From Campylorhamphus procurvoides (taxonomy: Eukaryota > Chordata > Aves > Passeriformes > Dendrocolaptidae), in contig WBMV01005052.1 in assembly GCA_013396655.1 (NCBI GenBank), positions 310,001 to 374,000 on the forward strand: DNA of 64,000 nt, in the 5' to 3' direction. The notes below the pieces were generated by a model. The model had not been told where the DNA came from. It did not search any database and saw nothing but the letters and a program-made list of their open reading frames with translations. This document shows positions 24,922 to 38,580 of this stretch, in pieces; within the stretch, counting starts at the first letter, position 1; every line of letters starts with the position of its first letter. Made by a program: the position numbers and the translations under genes.

Positions 24922-27900
24922 TGGCCCTGTTGAGTGGCAGTATTCGTTTTGATTAGAATTATAGGTCACATGGCACTTTTTCTCCAATATTCAATGTTTC
25001 TGCCAACTTTCTGGACAATAAGAGCATTTGTCTGAATTTTGACACAAAGAAAATACAGAACAGCCATTAATACAGCCAGAATGAATTTGTTGCAAAAATT
25101 CAACAATTCACGGAAAAGAAAATGGTGGTATCTGCCCGGACATAGTTCTTTTAGATACACATGAAGGAGAATTTCATATGATTAGGGGATTAATGTTTAC
25201 AGAAATGTGTACCACACTATATTTTTGTGATGAATATTTGCATGTGTGTTCCCTCTTTTACTGTTTAAAAGATGTTTATGGACTAACATTGTGAATTAAC
25301 ATGGATAGAGCTTATTTTGATAAGGATCAAAAAAAAGGGTTTTTTTTTTCATTCCATTTTGGTCAATAAACAGAACTCTTTCAGACTGTGTAGACAAAAA
25401 GACTTAGTACATGTCTTCAGATTACTAACCTGAACATGTTGTAGAGATAAATTAGGCGGCTGGTAAGCCTAAGACACCCCAAATACAGGCTGTAATTCCT
25501 TAAATAAGACAGCATTATATGCTTCATTTCTCTTTTAGCTCAAAAAAAAAAATTAGGACCTCATGACCTCTTGTCAAGTAAAGATATTGAATGATTTATT
25601 TATACTGAAAAGCAATGTTTAAATAATTTTCTGTAAATCACACTACACAATTTGCAACTGCTTGTCTGGGAAGACCTCACTATCTTGAAGGGAGTTTTGG
25701 AAAAATTCAGGGATTCAGGATTTTGGGTCATTGGGCTTCCTTACAAAGAATTTAGACCCAAATTCACAAAAAGCAGACACCTGAAGTTGGTGGTAGGCAA
25801 CAGCCTGCTTCCTGAAGTATTATACTGAAATCCATCAATAACCTCTGGTGTGTTTAAATGCTGCAGACAGGAGAGGCTTTAATATGAACATTCTGTAGTG
25901 CCTCAGCTTTTGTTTCAGTGCATGCTTCTGCAATTTTCGTCTTAGAGGACAGAGTTACTCGGTGTCTTTCTCCCATCAAGTTCTGATTTAGTGTTGGTCT
26001 TCTTGCCTACCTACTGCATAAATTCCATTTGAACTTATGTCTGTATAATTAAGAGCTGCCTACAAGCATTTATTCCTACTTCTTTCACATGAACACTAGC
26101 AGCAAGCCAGTTCTGGGAAATGATATGACTGAAAACCTAAACAGATACTTTAAGTTTTCTCTGGATAACTTCCCAGAACCAACTCGCTCATAGGAGGACT
26201 GGATCAGGCATGAAAGAAGGGACAGCACGCATCTCCCAGTGGGACTCAGAGTGAGATGCAGAGGAAGGTGAGACCTCAGCATCACCAGATAAAATCAGTT
26301 TGTGGTAAAGAGGTGCAGGTAAGAATAGAGAGATGGGTTTTCATTGTATCGTTATCAAGACAAGATTGATGTGTATAAAAAAAATGCAAAAGTAAAACCA
26401 GAGAGAGGAGAAGACAGTGGCTCCAGTGGGAGAGTGGCTTCCTCATGCCAGTGGGTTTCAGATCTACAGGGGTCATTCAAGACAGTACATTTTGCCAGAG
26501 ACTTCCATGGTGAGTGTGGGGTGAGGAAGCCCTTTTCCTTTCTGTGCTGAAAAATGAAGAAGCAAAGAAAAGGATCATAGCATTCTTGTCCCAGTGAAAC
26601 ATAGCTGTGAAGGAGAAGGGTTCAGTTCTGCCTATGCCAGTAAACTAACCTGTACCATGGAGTGCTGCTGGGCACTGGTGCTGGAGCATCCACACTGTTG
26701 CACTGTCCCAGCATACCCACGTCTGGTTTTGACACCAGACAATTTGCTGTCCAACAAGCAAATCCTGGACATGGTCTGGGAATTATTGCATGCCAGGAGC
26801 AAGACCCACAAGACTGTTTGAATGTAGGTACCCTGTTGAGGAGGGTAAGAACATTTAGTAACATCAATATGGGTCATGTTTGTGCCATTTGGCCTCTATG
26901 CCAGCAAACAGTTCCAGGCACATCTATTTTCCTAAAATAGATACTGCCTTTGGATTTTATTTCTGTTTCATGAAATGTCTGTGCATTTTATTCAATAAAC
27001 AATAAAAATCCCTAAAGTGGGGATCAGGACTAGAATCTTTTCACATCAGTGAAGTGCCAAATCAATTTCTCTTTCCAATCCCTGTGAATCTTTGTCTCTC
27101 TACAGTGACAAATACAGAAAATAATGCCCAAGTATGTAAGTAAGGTATTTTATAGGGAAACCTGTATTTGTATTCAAACTATTTGGTTTCCAGTGAACAG
27201 TCTTGCAAACTGTAATCTGGTTAAAATATGCTAGTTCAGTAGTTGATCTTTCTTTAAATAGACATCCTAGAAAAGACCTTTGGAGGTGAGCAAGAACCCG
27301 CCTTTGGCATGCCCTGAGTGCTTGCACCTCCCAGCTGGAAACTACAGTTGGCAGAACCAAAGAATTGAGGACAGAAACCAGAGGGAGCGAAGTGAGAAGG
27401 GAAAGCTGTTCACCACACTTTCAGGAAGATCTCCACCATACTTTCAGGACAGCTCTTTGTCTTCAGCTACTTGTATGCCCCTCCTAAAACTGTCACCTGA
27501 GGGTAGATTCCCAGAGAAGGATTCAAGTAGTCAATGTGGCTGCCATGTGTCTAAAGTTTTGATGTGTGCCATACAGCTGCACTGCACCAGTATTCCTGTA
27601 CACTGATGACCTTGAGTTTCTGGACCAACTTCATCCCAGTTAGCTATTCTGTCAGCTCCATGGATCTCAGTATGATCAGAAAAATACACAATATATTCTA
27701 TCCTTCCTAAATTAATCTAGTAATATACATTTCTCAGGTTTTTTAGAGTACATTTTCACGCTTTACTGATACTTGTTATAACCAAAGTCCTTTCAAGTAT
27801 TTATTTATAAAGCATCTCCCCTACCAGATGTTCTCAGTTGAGTCACTAGGGACATATTCATCTTCGTGTGCTTCTAACCTTCTCTTATGATTCATGCTGC

Positions 27901-30900
27901 CTTTCAATCCAGCTCATTCTTTTCTGAAATATAAACATTCCATTAGGTGCCCAAATTCAATATAACCATATAAACTGTGATAAACTGCCTGCTGCACAGT
28001 TATGAAATAAATAGCTCATTTTTAAAAAAAAACAACTGCCAAAACAATTTAAATTTTATTTTGAAAAGATTTTTTACAAAAGCAAACATTTTTCAGGTTT
28101 GATAATTGGGCAATTTTCCATAAGAATTTTTCAAGCTAGGAATTTTTCCATCTGCAGATGTCTTTTTGAAAAGACAGAAAGATAAAAAAGCAAAGAGAGA
28201 AGAAAAACCGAGAGAAAGGGAGGTGAGGAGCAAGAGAGGAAGGAAAGAAGGTTTGATTAATAGCCTGCTGGATCCCCAAGATCCAAGAACTAGATTTTTT
28301 TTTAATTAAACCTTTTTTCATGACTACGGCACAGTTTATCTTTGAACTGACTGCACTGTATTTTATTTTTACATAATACATGTTGTACACTCTAAAAAAA
28401 CAGCTTAAAGCTTTATCTGATTCTACCTACATAAAACCAATTTTCATGTATTTCCTTTCAGCTCAACTTGACCTCTAAACATACACATAAATTATAAGCC
28501 CAGTTTCATAGCAAAGATGCAGAAAGATGGATGGTTTTGCAGTGGAGCAGTTATAGCCAGTATTGTTGTCTTCCCATCTCTCTTTCTCCATAGCTCTTCC
28601 ACTTCATTGGCCATTCTAAGATGATGATGCACTCAGGCAACTTCTTCTCCCTGTTCTAGGTGGGAGGTAGGTGCACTCTTCAGGAGGGTCCTGACTGTTA
28701 CAAGTGCTAAACCCCCACACCCAGCCTTTCAGATGGATGGAGGCTGTTCTTATTGCAACTTGCCAAGATGCTTGTCCCTGATCATGCTCTGAGCAGGAGA
28801 TGGCAGCAGAGGCAGCTCAAAGGCACTGGGGTGAAAGAAGAAGATACGAATTGAAGAGGGCTAGCTGGCTACCCAAATATTTCACAGTGACTTGATGAAG
28901 TGTTGCTATTTAGCTGTGTAATCTTTTGACTACTCAGGACTATCAAAAAGATATGGCACATTCATTTGCCTTTTTATGAAAAAGGAACACACGTAAATCC
29001 ATCACAAATAAATCCTAGAAAGTGAGAAAAGTGAGGTCTCTCCCTAGAAAGAGCAGTAAATCGTATCAGTTGACACTAAAGGGACCAAAACTGTGATGGC
29101 TGTGTTGCTCATGCACCTCTCACCTCTGTATGTAGTCATTCTTATGTCCTTGAAGGATAGCTTGCAAATAAAAGGTTTATTTCGGAATTCAAAAAGTGAG
29201 ATTTACATAGCAGAGACAAAACAAAACCAAGGTTTGACCAACTGTAACATGATAAGGGACTCCAAGGCTGAATAAAGCTGTGGATCAATGATCGATACAT
29301 GGGATTGCATCTAACAGCACCTCCTCAATATTTTTACTGAGCCTTGTCTGAGGGAGGGACATATGCTGTATTCCACTCACATTTTTGATATTGCAATGTA
29401 AATTGTGAAAACAGTACACCAATTCACCTTCCATTTAGACCTCCTAATTAAATACTTTCTAAATTATTGCTAGTGTAAGACATTTGGCAGTTGGACAAGC
29501 CTTGATAAGTGAACTGGCATTAAAGCACTTCATTCAGGTGTCTGAAGTCATGTTGTTCATTCCCTTGAAACTTCATTAAGGTCATGAAAAGTCTATGGAA
29601 AATACCAAATTGAATGCCCTAAGTCCTAAGGTCCATTTAATTTAAAATACTTCTGAGATGGGCATAGCAATTGACTTATAGTCTCTGAGCAGGGAGTCAT
29701 GTAGAAAAAAAGAGGACCAAAGTCACAGCAATTGGTAAAGTTGTTGACAGAAGAGATGTGCTGGTCAGCACATCTGACAAGATGTCCTGACCATTCACGT
29801 AAACAATTTCTGGTGAAGATTTGTTTGTGAGCCATACTTCAATAATCTAGCATTGCCCACGTGGTCTAAAGAAGAAATCTAATTGGTGTGAGCTATTAGT
29901 TTAACTGCATGCCAGCCTCCAGCTCATTGGAGCCATTGCTACCTGTCATCAAGAAGAACTGCAACTCTAATAACACCTTGCAGGTCAACAGACTTTTAAT
30001 AACCCACACTTACTCCAGTTATTTGTTGCTTGCATGTCATCACATTAACTTGGTGCTTAACCTCTAACCCTCTTCAAGCAGATCTACACTGGGAGGACTT
30101 GGCAGTTAGACAATGCTCTAATGGGAAGCTTTGCACCTTTGAAAAATGGCAGCTGAGAAGAATTAAACCTTCTTTCTTTGTAAAAATTAGATGAAGGCAG
30201 AGGGACCTAGGAACTAGGTGTAGAAAGATCACATGGAAAATTTAGTGCCACAACCCAGACCATTCCACAAAAGGATGCCCGAGGACAAAGAGTAGGGATG
30301 TTTGAGGAAGGTTTAAGGAATTACTGTATTAAAAAAACAAATTACACCTCTTCTTCCCCCCAAAAATTACTGAAGTTTGCAATAACTGCCCAAAATAATT
30401 TCTTTGTTAAAATAGAAAATATTGCTTTAACTACAAGACTATTTTGCACATATTTTTCTTGAAGTGTTTTGGGCTATATGAAATTAAACAAAACTTAGGG
30501 ATAGTTATTGTTATATTTACTTTCAATGGTACTAATTGTCTTCATAAACATATACATTTTTAAATACAGCAGTAAATCCTGAATTGAAAGTTCATAAGTG
30601 AAAGACATAAATACTACCATCTTTACATCAGTTAGTGTCTGAATACCTCAGACATTAGCAATATCTGGTAACTGCAGGGTTAATGCAATAAACAGGCAAG
30701 AAAAATCGACTATGCCATTCTTTGAAACTCTTACACCACACTCAATACACAGTCAAAGTATTTTAGTGTTTGCCATTATTATTCTATTGGCATGTCAAAT
30801 CACTTCGATTTATACTTGTACAACCCTGTGTATTCACATTCATGGTTTTGATACACAGGGGAATTCTTCTGACTGACAGTCTCTAAAAAAGAATAAGAAT

Positions 30901-31027
30901 GCTGCTTACTGCATACATACTGCACAATATATACTGCTAGCAAGTTAAAACGGAAAAAGGACTGATGCCTTCATTTTCTTTGGAGGACACGGAAACCAAA
31001 AAAACTCCTTCTGACTTTTACACACAC
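24922..31027. other. Non-coding DNA, no recognised interspersed repeat
   Basis: Six kilobases without a recognisable gene. It includes a purine-rich tract (28168-28250, separate entry), an approximate 22-bp two-copy tandem near 27408-27455 (CTTTCAGGA..CTCCACCATACTTTCAGGA), and an open minus frame at 25181-24966 encoding one hydrophobic segment. The stretch 26590-26940 is open in several frames at once, which reflects composition rather than coding. Confidence 0.55.
28168..28250 (+). repeat. Purine-rich (GA) low-complexity tract
   Basis: Some 80 bases made almost wholly of A and G, with runs such as AAAGAGAGAAGAAAAACCGA and GAGAGGAAGGAAAGAAGG. Such homopurine tracts can form triplex DNA. No precise repeat unit is kept. 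Confidence 0.85.
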
Positions 31028-31345
31028 TTTTCTGTTGGAAAAGACCTCTGAGATCATTGAGTCCAACCTTTGGCCTATCACTATGCTGCCAACTAGACCA
31101 CGGCAGTAAATGCCATGTCCAGTCATTTCCTGAACACGTCCAGGAATGGTGACTTCACCACCTCCCTGGGCAGTCCATTCCAATGTTTAACAATTCTTTC
31201 CATGAAGAAATTCCTCCTGATGTCTAACTTGAACCTCTGACGGCACAGCTTGAGGCTATGTCCTCTTATCCTGCCTCTAGCTGCCTGGAAGAAGAGAATA
31301 ACCTTCCCCTTGTTACAACCTCCTTTCACATTCACATAGTGTATC
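31028..31345 (-). repeat. CR1 LINE fragment, 3' portion, antisense
   Basis: Reverse complement of CR1: TGTTGGAAAAGACCTCTGAG, ATCATTGAGTCCAACC, CACGTCCAGGAATGGTGACT, CACCACCTCCCTGGGCAG, CCATTCCAATGTTTAACAAT, AAGAAATTCCTCCTGATGTC, TCTAACTTGAACCTC, GAGGCTATGTCCTCTTATCC, fading at CCTCCTTTCACATTCACATA. The 'CACTTCACCACCTCCCTGGGCAG' version is typical of the better-kept avian CR1 subfamilies. The extreme 3' octamers at the low-coordinate end are missing, and the copy is 5'-truncated. No intact frame. Confidence 0.95.
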
Positions 31346-33507
31346 TTCTTTATTTGGCAGAATTGTGGAAAAATATACACATTCAGAAGAAATTTAGTCC
31401 TTTCAAATGGCAGCTTTTCTTTCTGAAGTACAGTATTTTACAGTAGAGACATTATTTGTTAGATCAGAAATAAGAAATGGATTAATATAGTCATAAACTG
31501 AGCTGTGAGAAATGTGGAATGATAGAGTTTGGGTTTACTGCACTAGTTACAAGGAAAACATCAGATGATGCCAACTGCTCTCAAATCCCTGCCAATGCAA
31601 ACTGGTATCTTCACTCCTAAAAATTAAAAACTTGGAGGGTTTTTTTCCAGCAGTTTTATGAGTTATGATTTTAATGATGATCAATAAATAAGGTGTTTTT
31701 TTTACAATCCTAATAAGACCTCATATATTCAGGATTTACTATTCTTACTAGATCAGATTTAACATTTTCCTGAAATCAGCTTGAAATAAATTTAAAGAGT
31801 GACCTATATGGAGAAAGAAACTTGGCACATAAGAAAAAGGAAAATATAAAATTCACATTATAAATTAAGCATATGATTCATTCAGGTAATTAGGAAGGTA
31901 AAAGTTGTAAAAACAATACAGTTACAGTTTTGAATCTGGCTCTCTCTGTGTGGGGACAAATGAAGACAAGGATTTGAAGAAGCTGACGTGGCTAGGGAAA
32001 GTGTATAAAATGAAAGCAACTTATGTCTGTGCAGATAAAAGAAGAGGGAGCTTCTATAATTGTGAAAAGGAACAGTGAGGTCCCTGCCAGAATAGTTATC
32101 AACAGAGACAGCACAAGGAAGGCCAACTTTTTAGTACTGTGGGATCATGCTTAGAAAAGTACATGAAGAAGATATGGCTCTGATTAACTCCTCCAGTGAC
32201 AAGCAGGATAGGAAATTTGTCCATACCTACACCATTAACAGAGATATCAGCTCCTGCCAGTTTTAAGGTGAAATTAAGATGCAAGCTACAAGCTTGTAAA
32301 TGAAAGTAACTTGACAGTTTAAAAGCAATACAAAACAAGTGACTTGAGCTAGCTCAAGTTTTAGGCTTCATGTTTCTCTTCCCTTGCATTTATTACCTGC
32401 TCTCAGGAACATCAGCTATGATTAATATTTCCCAGTAGAAGAAATTTATAAGCCTCCAGCTGTAAAAGAGGGTGAATTCAATACCTAAATTTTATAGTTT
32501 TCAGTATAATTGTTTAATTGTTGAAATATAACCAGCATTTTCAGTTAACAAGCACTTCACTCATCAGTAATTCTTAGTTTCCTTTCCTTCCAGAGAATGC
32601 AACACTGTGGCAAATATACACTGTGTTTTATGTTGGCAATATAATTCCTCATTCTGTATCTGTCTATGCAGGACACAGTCAAGGATGGGTAGAAAGCAAA
32701 ATTCTACCAAAGGAGATATTTTTGTTAGGTTAGTTACTAATTTACATTAGCTGTTAGGACAAACTGCACAACAGATTGCTCAACACAGTCAAGCTGCCTT
32801 TGAGTATTTCTGCTTTATATTCTTGAGAAGAGCTGCAGATGAGCATCAGCTCTGCCTGTGCTCCACAGACAGTAATTCTGCATTTGTAGTTCGCCATCTG
32901 TTGCCCGTTCAAACACTACTTTAAATAGGTCATGGGCAGTTATCTGGTCATCCTTTTAAATGGGTTGAAACAGGTCTGTTGAAAGTTTGTTATTACTGCA
33001 GAGGGAGCAGAAAATATTTGTATTCTCAGCATCTTGCCTTGTGAGTTCAGTAAGGAAATTCAGACTTCTCTTCATTTTCAGGTGAGAGGAATAATCAATA
33101 CCAATCAGCAGAAGGACCAGCAGCAAGATTACCTGGGCTTGTTAGCCAGCAGGAACAAAGCCAGATGTACCCCTGATACAGACTGCAGAGGGGAGGGTAG
33201 GAAAGGTTATATTTTAGGTTTCTTCACAGTTCCACTGCCTCTGCCTTAAGTATTGCACCTAACACAATGACTTGTGCATCTCTGCCTGATATTGTCCATA
33301 AATAACAAGAAAAACAGTGAAGTTGATTGATTAAATAGAAATGCAGTGAATGGGAGCATTCTAACATGGTCTGTTACTTTCCAATAAATCTGTACCTGGT
33401 CTAGGGGACTTAAAACTTTAAAAATCCAGGGATATATGAGTCAAATACTAAATTAAAAAGAAATGGGGACTCATATGGTAAGAAAGCATTCTCATACAGT
33501 CTCTTTT
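31346..33507. other. Non-coding AT-rich DNA
   Basis: No gene or interspersed repeat recognised. The minus strand at 32338-32099 is open for 79 codons but has no domain or splice context that convinces me. Confidence 0.6.
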
Positions 33508-33690
33508 CAATCTAAAGGTATCAGAGTGCTTGACAGACTTCAGAGAAGGATAGTGAGTATTATTGCCTTGTGGAGGCAATGTACTGTCTAAATAGCTCAA
33601 GACAGGCCACACAGCAAGATGGGGACACAGGGTGTACAGAATACCAGAGGCTCACAACCCAACTTTTCAACTTCATCTCTGAAGTCTAAA
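33508..33690 (+). repeat. MIR-type CORE-SINE fragment (old amniote copy)
   Basis: The order of motifs fits a MIR element: AAAGGTATCAGAGTGCTTGA (compare 'ATCTCAGAGTGCTTTACA'), then GTGAGTATTATTGCC (compare 'GTAAGTATTATTATCCCC'), GCTCAAGACAGGCCACACAG and CAAGATGGGGACACAGGG (compare 'CCCAAGGTCACACAGCAAG..GGCAGAGC'), followed by AATACCAGAGG and CTCACAACCCAACT. The tRNA-derived head is missing or too worn to see. Heavy divergence suggests an insertion shared by many birds and reptiles. Confidence 0.7.
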
Positions 33691-36600
33691 TACCTGTTTG
33701 TTAACTCCAAAAGAAATCCTCTGAACTCTTAAGCATCCTTACTCCCTTTTAGACAGCCTGCATATTCAGTCTCTGTAAATTCTCTGCACTATATTTGGAA
33801 ATGTTCCACATCACACCCGGCCACAAATTCTTCCCCTGACTGAAACTAGAATTGAAAAAAAGACATACATCTCTTTACATGACCAGTCCAAATGAAGTTG
33901 TTTATAGCAGAAGAAAATCTGTTTAAGCCGCTACCACTCTATCATTCCAGCAGATACATCAGTCATTTCAAGTAGATTTCCTGCTCCATTCTCAAGTAAA
34001 AGCAGAAAAACCAGCCAGTCCTTCCCACAACTTTTGCCCATGATCAGGATAAAAGTGAGGAATACTATTTGGCCATGCCAAAATGGATAGAGTTACATCA
34101 TGGAGTAATTCCTCAAGGCTTTTTTAGCTACAGTTAATTTTGGAGTGCTGTCAAAAAAGCCTCCTAGAATTACTGGGTTAAATTTAAGGAAAGGAAGACA
34201 CATATCGGTGTTACAAACAATTTCATAGTATTTTTTTATTGTTTCCAGCTCTGGTAGGTGAGTTAACATCTCCCCATTGCCTCTTAGGTAAGTTGTCTAT
34301 AAACAGCTTTTTCATTAGTGGTACTATTCTTCAGAAGATCAGTCCTTTGCTGACCTCCTGCTCTTCAATTCTTTCTGGTTTGGTGAGTGCTAATTTGTAA
34401 CTTTTTGAGGGCCATGTCTAAGAAAGCAGTGCTTCTGAGTGTCACTCAGTCCTTGGTGTACCCACTGCTATTAAACCCGATGTGAACAGCTGCGAAAAGG
34501 CTTTTTTACTATTTACTCTCTCTCCTTCTCCTCAAAAGCTTTCAAAATTTGAGTTACATATGTAATTCAGAGTCTGAATACATATTACTTTCTTGTGATA
34601 TATATCAAAGTGATATACTTGGGCTTTTGGAAAAACTTTCATTAGTATTCTATAATGCTAAAATAGATGGCTTTATACCATCCATGACATAATATTATTT
34701 AAGAAAATGAATATCCTTCATCTGTTAAAATTTTTCAAAATATTTATATCCTTCTTTTGTGCTATATTTTAAACTCAGTGTTAGTTTAATTAGCATTTTC
34801 ATTTTGTTATGATCAAGAGTAATTCCATCTGATATCTGATCTATCCCCCATTAAAGGATGTAAATTCTGCACTGACACAGCATTTGCTTTGGTGATATAG
34901 CAGGTCGCTTTGTTTTCAGTCCTGAGATCACGTACCAGCATGGTAACAGCAAATTAAAAAAGGTTAAAAAGGTCACGTGCTTGCATACTTAATTCACTAA
35001 CATGGAACTTGATAAAGTGCTGCACTGTGACTGAGTAAACAATAAAGATACATATTTTACTCAATATGCAGTGGACCCACATGTGAGTAATGGAGGCACT
35101 TACGCTGTCCAGAGTGTGAATAATGAGGGCACTTATCCCATCCACAGAGCAGCACTTCACTGCTGTGCTCCCATCTGGGAATCCTGTGCCTTGAATTGGT
35201 GCATACATCATGGATCTGCCCTCGGCACCGGGCCAGCTCCTAATCATGTAGGCACTTTGCATTGTTATCTGACAATATCACACCCTGTCAGCCAGGCCAG
35301 GGATATGATGTACTGGTGCTTGAACAGCAGTGGAGCAGTGGGATGGCTCAGTGCTGAGCAACTCGAGTCAGTCATGGGAAAGGATGGGGGGAAGGTGTTT
35401 GAAATATGACAATGTATTTTCTGCTTTTGATTTCCCACAGTTATGAGTTTTTTTGTCCCAGAAACATAAAATATAAAAGACAATGGCTTGAAATCACTGT
35501 TTGTTATGCCTAGACTGAATAAAGCAGGCAGGTTTACTTGATTTACTTGTTCACTAGTGGTTTTGTGCATCCAGTCCTGCAAAAGTTTCGTGACTCTAGC
35601 GGAGCACATCTGTGATAAATGACTACATACTTTGCTCTGCCCTACACAGATCACCATGGCTGTTGCATAGTCATTTTAAAGCTTTCCATGATTTTCCAGC
35701 CACAGTAGGTCACCAGAGTTCTGCAGCTCCTAAAGAAGTTTGCATTCATTGCTTGAGATGGGAATCAAGTGCCATGCTTACAATTTTTAACTCCTCTTTT
35801 TCTGATCCATTAACACTCACCACAGTTGCATCATTAGATCAAAACTAGTAATTGAAACCAAGTACAAACCTATAACCTGCTGAGTTTCCAGGATTTTTGG
35901 GGTTTTGTTTCTCTATAAGCTTTCAGCTGATTACCAAGAGGTAGGGTTGATACAGAAGTTCTGCAGCCTGTATCTCTGAGCTCACTTTACAAATAATTTT
36001 TTAAAAAAGTTTTAGAAAATAATAGTGTTATTATTATTGTTAACAACTCCTAGCAGAACTAATTTCTAAAAAGTCTCATGATTCTCGGGAGAAAGTTCGG
36101 AGTCTGATTCCTGTTGTACTTGCCTTGGATCTTCACTGTCAAAGGAATTACTATGCACTTACACACAAAAAAAGAAAACAGCACAAGGACTTTCCAACTC
36201 TACAGCAAAGCATTTGTATAATAAAGCAGCAATGTGAACAATGGCAAATACAGAAGGAGGTCAGAAAATATTTGGCTTTTTACCAGTTCCATTTGTGCAT
36301 GTGAAACTGATGTTTCAATTCTTTAGTCAAACTTCTTGCTATTTTTAACGACTTTGTATGCCTAGTATTAATTCTACATAGTAAAACAACCTCATAAGAC
36401 TCAGAACAAGATCAGATCCAAGGAAAATTCCAATACACAGGCCTCCATCCCCTATACGAATAGCTTTTTTCCTGATTTTTGTGGCAGACTGAAACTGAGA
36501 AATGAGATGAAACAGATTAGATGCAGACCTTCACTTGATGCCCTTTTGAACAACTATGATTTTACTGCGGATTAAAAAAAACACGTTTCATATCTGCTAA

Positions 36601-37916
36601 AAAAGTTACCCTATACAAAAAAGTAGCATCTTACTCTTGCATAGATATCTTAAAATCAAAGTCCACAAAATTATGTTAACTATTCTTCAAGCACTTTTAG
36701 AAGTCTATATGTAGCTGTAGAATTTGTCTCCAAACTGGAAAACTGAAACAAGCAGTAGGTCTCCAAGATAGGTATCTAACCTGCTGGAATACCCTGCACA
36801 TTAGTTTCTTCTGTCCTTACTGCTGAGAATAAGAGACCAGATGGCTATATTGGAAAAAACAGATCAGTAGTAAATTGCTTGTGTTTAAGTGTTGATTCCA
36901 TCCTTGGAGTGAAAATGCATAGTGAAAATGCCTATTGATTTCAATCCTGCTAACTTCATCACACTTACTGTCTTAAATGCAAGAAAAGGTAAATTCTAAC
37001 CAAGAATAATAAGAGCAAATGATTTGTAAAAGGATTTATGTGCTGCAGCCTTTTAGTCCCTTATGGGCCACTGGAGGTGGCAGGAAAGCCATCGCAACTA
37101 TTTTTATTTTTTCTTTTGCTGGTTGTCTCATCAATTAGGTTTGTAGGGACATGCTCAAAGGCTGGTTTGTTGGATTCACCTGCCAAACCTCACCCAGGCT
37201 TATTCAGACTGTGGTTTTATACAAACTGAGTGCACAATTACCCATCTATGCATCCTAATAACAAAATGCTTTTCCTTCCCTTATCTGGCAAAGGTTCTCT
37301 CTTCATCCTGTTTCTTTGAATGCTGAGTCCGCAAAGGGATCTAAGCCCAGAAGCTGCTGACCATGACTTGGAAGCCTTCACTGGGATTCAATGTCTGAAT
37401 ATGTGGCAGGAATTTTAGTGGTGCTTACTTAGGCAAATAAGGTATTTTATATCTCATTCAGGCATAAATAAGCATATAGCTGTCCAAATACAAGCACAGT
37501 AACATTTGCAATGAATGTGGATGTGTATTTAATATTTATAGCTTTTGGGTGCTAAAATGAAAACTCCACTGGAAAAACATTATGCTAAGGGATACAGTTT
37601 TCATTCTAAATGTACAACATTCCCTTCAGAAAGCTAAATTGTTATTTCTAGAGCCTGTTTTTTTTTGTTTTTCCCGTATGTTGTGGCTGAAAAAAGTAGA
37701 GCTACAAGTACTTAAAGGCTACAATAGTATTCGGGTTGTATTACTCAAGTAATGTGTCAATGACTAAAAAAGGAGGTTTAAAGCATGAGGGAAAAGAATG
37801 AACTTCTGCAGGCACTATTTCCCAAGTCAAGCATACATGCAAAATCTTGCATGGGGGATGAAATAAGAGCAAGTTACAGTAAAGACCTGGCATTGGTGGG
37901 AGACAAGGCAATGAAC
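33691..37916. other. Non-coding DNA
   Basis: No known gene. The stretch 34950-35410 is somewhat GC-richer, open on both strands, and contains a two-copy tandem duplication (separate entry). Around 37325-37420 the words GTCCGCAAAGGGATCTAAGC and ACTTAGGCAAATAAGG faintly recall the palindromic amniote repeats, but too weakly to call. Confidence 0.55.
35082..35149 (+). repeat. Two-copy tandem duplication, 33-35 bp unit
   Basis: TGTGAGTAATGGAGGCACTT (35082 on) is repeated as TGTGAATAATGAGGGCACTT (35115 on), each followed by a related stretch ending in TCCAGAG or TCCACAGAG. The two units differ at several positions, so the duplication is not recent. In the frame open on the + strand it yields two similar peptide units (VSNGGTYAVQS and VNNEGTYPIHR). 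Confidence 0.75.
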
Positions 37917-38468
37917 TAGGGGTCTTGGTGAACAAGACCCAGAAACATAAGTCTGCAGGAAGGACAGCTCACTACGTTGGCAAGAGAATACTCTCGTTAC
38001 TAGGTCAAGAGAGACATTTGCTGTCCTATATTCAGCACTTATGAGACCACATTTGGAGCAATTCCTCCAGCACTGGGCTTTGTAGTATAGGAAAGACCGA
38101 AAGATGTTGAGGAACTGGCGCAAGGCCAGCGGAGGGCCACCAAGAGGATGCAGGGTTTGGAGCATATGGTGCATAAAATGCAACCAACAGAATGGGGGTT
38201 GTTCAGTCTGAAGAGGAGAAGGCTGGAGGTAGGAATATTGTTATTGCCCTCAACTGCCTGTCAAGTGGTTAGAGAAGATAGCACTGGAGACATACGGTCT
38301 ACAAGAGGCAACCAGCAGAAGCTGCAGCAAGGGAAAAGCTGCAGGTTGCCTAAGAAAGGCTGTTCAATCTGCATCAATGAAGATTTTTAAAACTTTCCTG
38401 AACAAGCCCTGAACAACCTTGCCTGACTGTAAAGTCATGGTCTTCAGAGGTCCCAAAATTATTCTGTT
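37917..38468 (+). repeat. CR1 LINE, end of ORF2 to 3' end, sense
   Basis: A long sense CR1 copy: GGTCTTGGTGAACAAGACCC, TATTCAGCACTTATGAGACC, ACATTTGGAGCAATTCCTCC, GGCCAGCGGAGGGCCACCAA, GAGGATGCAGGGTTTGGAGC, GTTGTTCAGTCTGAAGAGGA, GAAGGCTGG, ending with CTTCAGAGGTCCCAAAATTA TTCTGT at the 3' terminus. The order is that of the reverse-transcriptase ORF end followed by the 3' UTR. Frameshifts and deletions break the frame, and the middle of the 3' UTR is poorly preserved. The 3' end is followed at once by a C/A-rich low-complexity tract. Confidence 0.92.
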
Positions 38469-38492
38469 TTTGTACCTTTTCTCACATACTTC

Positions 38493-38580
38493 CCCCTAAA
38501 AAAAAACCCCCAAAAAACCAGCCAGCCAACCAACCAAGCAACCAACCAAAAAATGCTCAAACAAACAACAAAGCAACAAG
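38493..38580 (+). repeat. C/A-rich low-complexity tract (CCAA/CAAA)n
   Basis: After an A9 run and C5, the sequence is built from CCAG, CCAA, GCAA and CAAA units with almost no T. It lies just beyond the 3' end of the sense CR1, which suggests decay of a simple repeat that grew next to the insertion. Confidence 0.9.

Noticed and set aside
26590..26940. Several overlapping open frames on both strands
   Set aside because: Frames are open simultaneously in different registers, most lack ATG, and none shows a domain or splice context; composition explains them.
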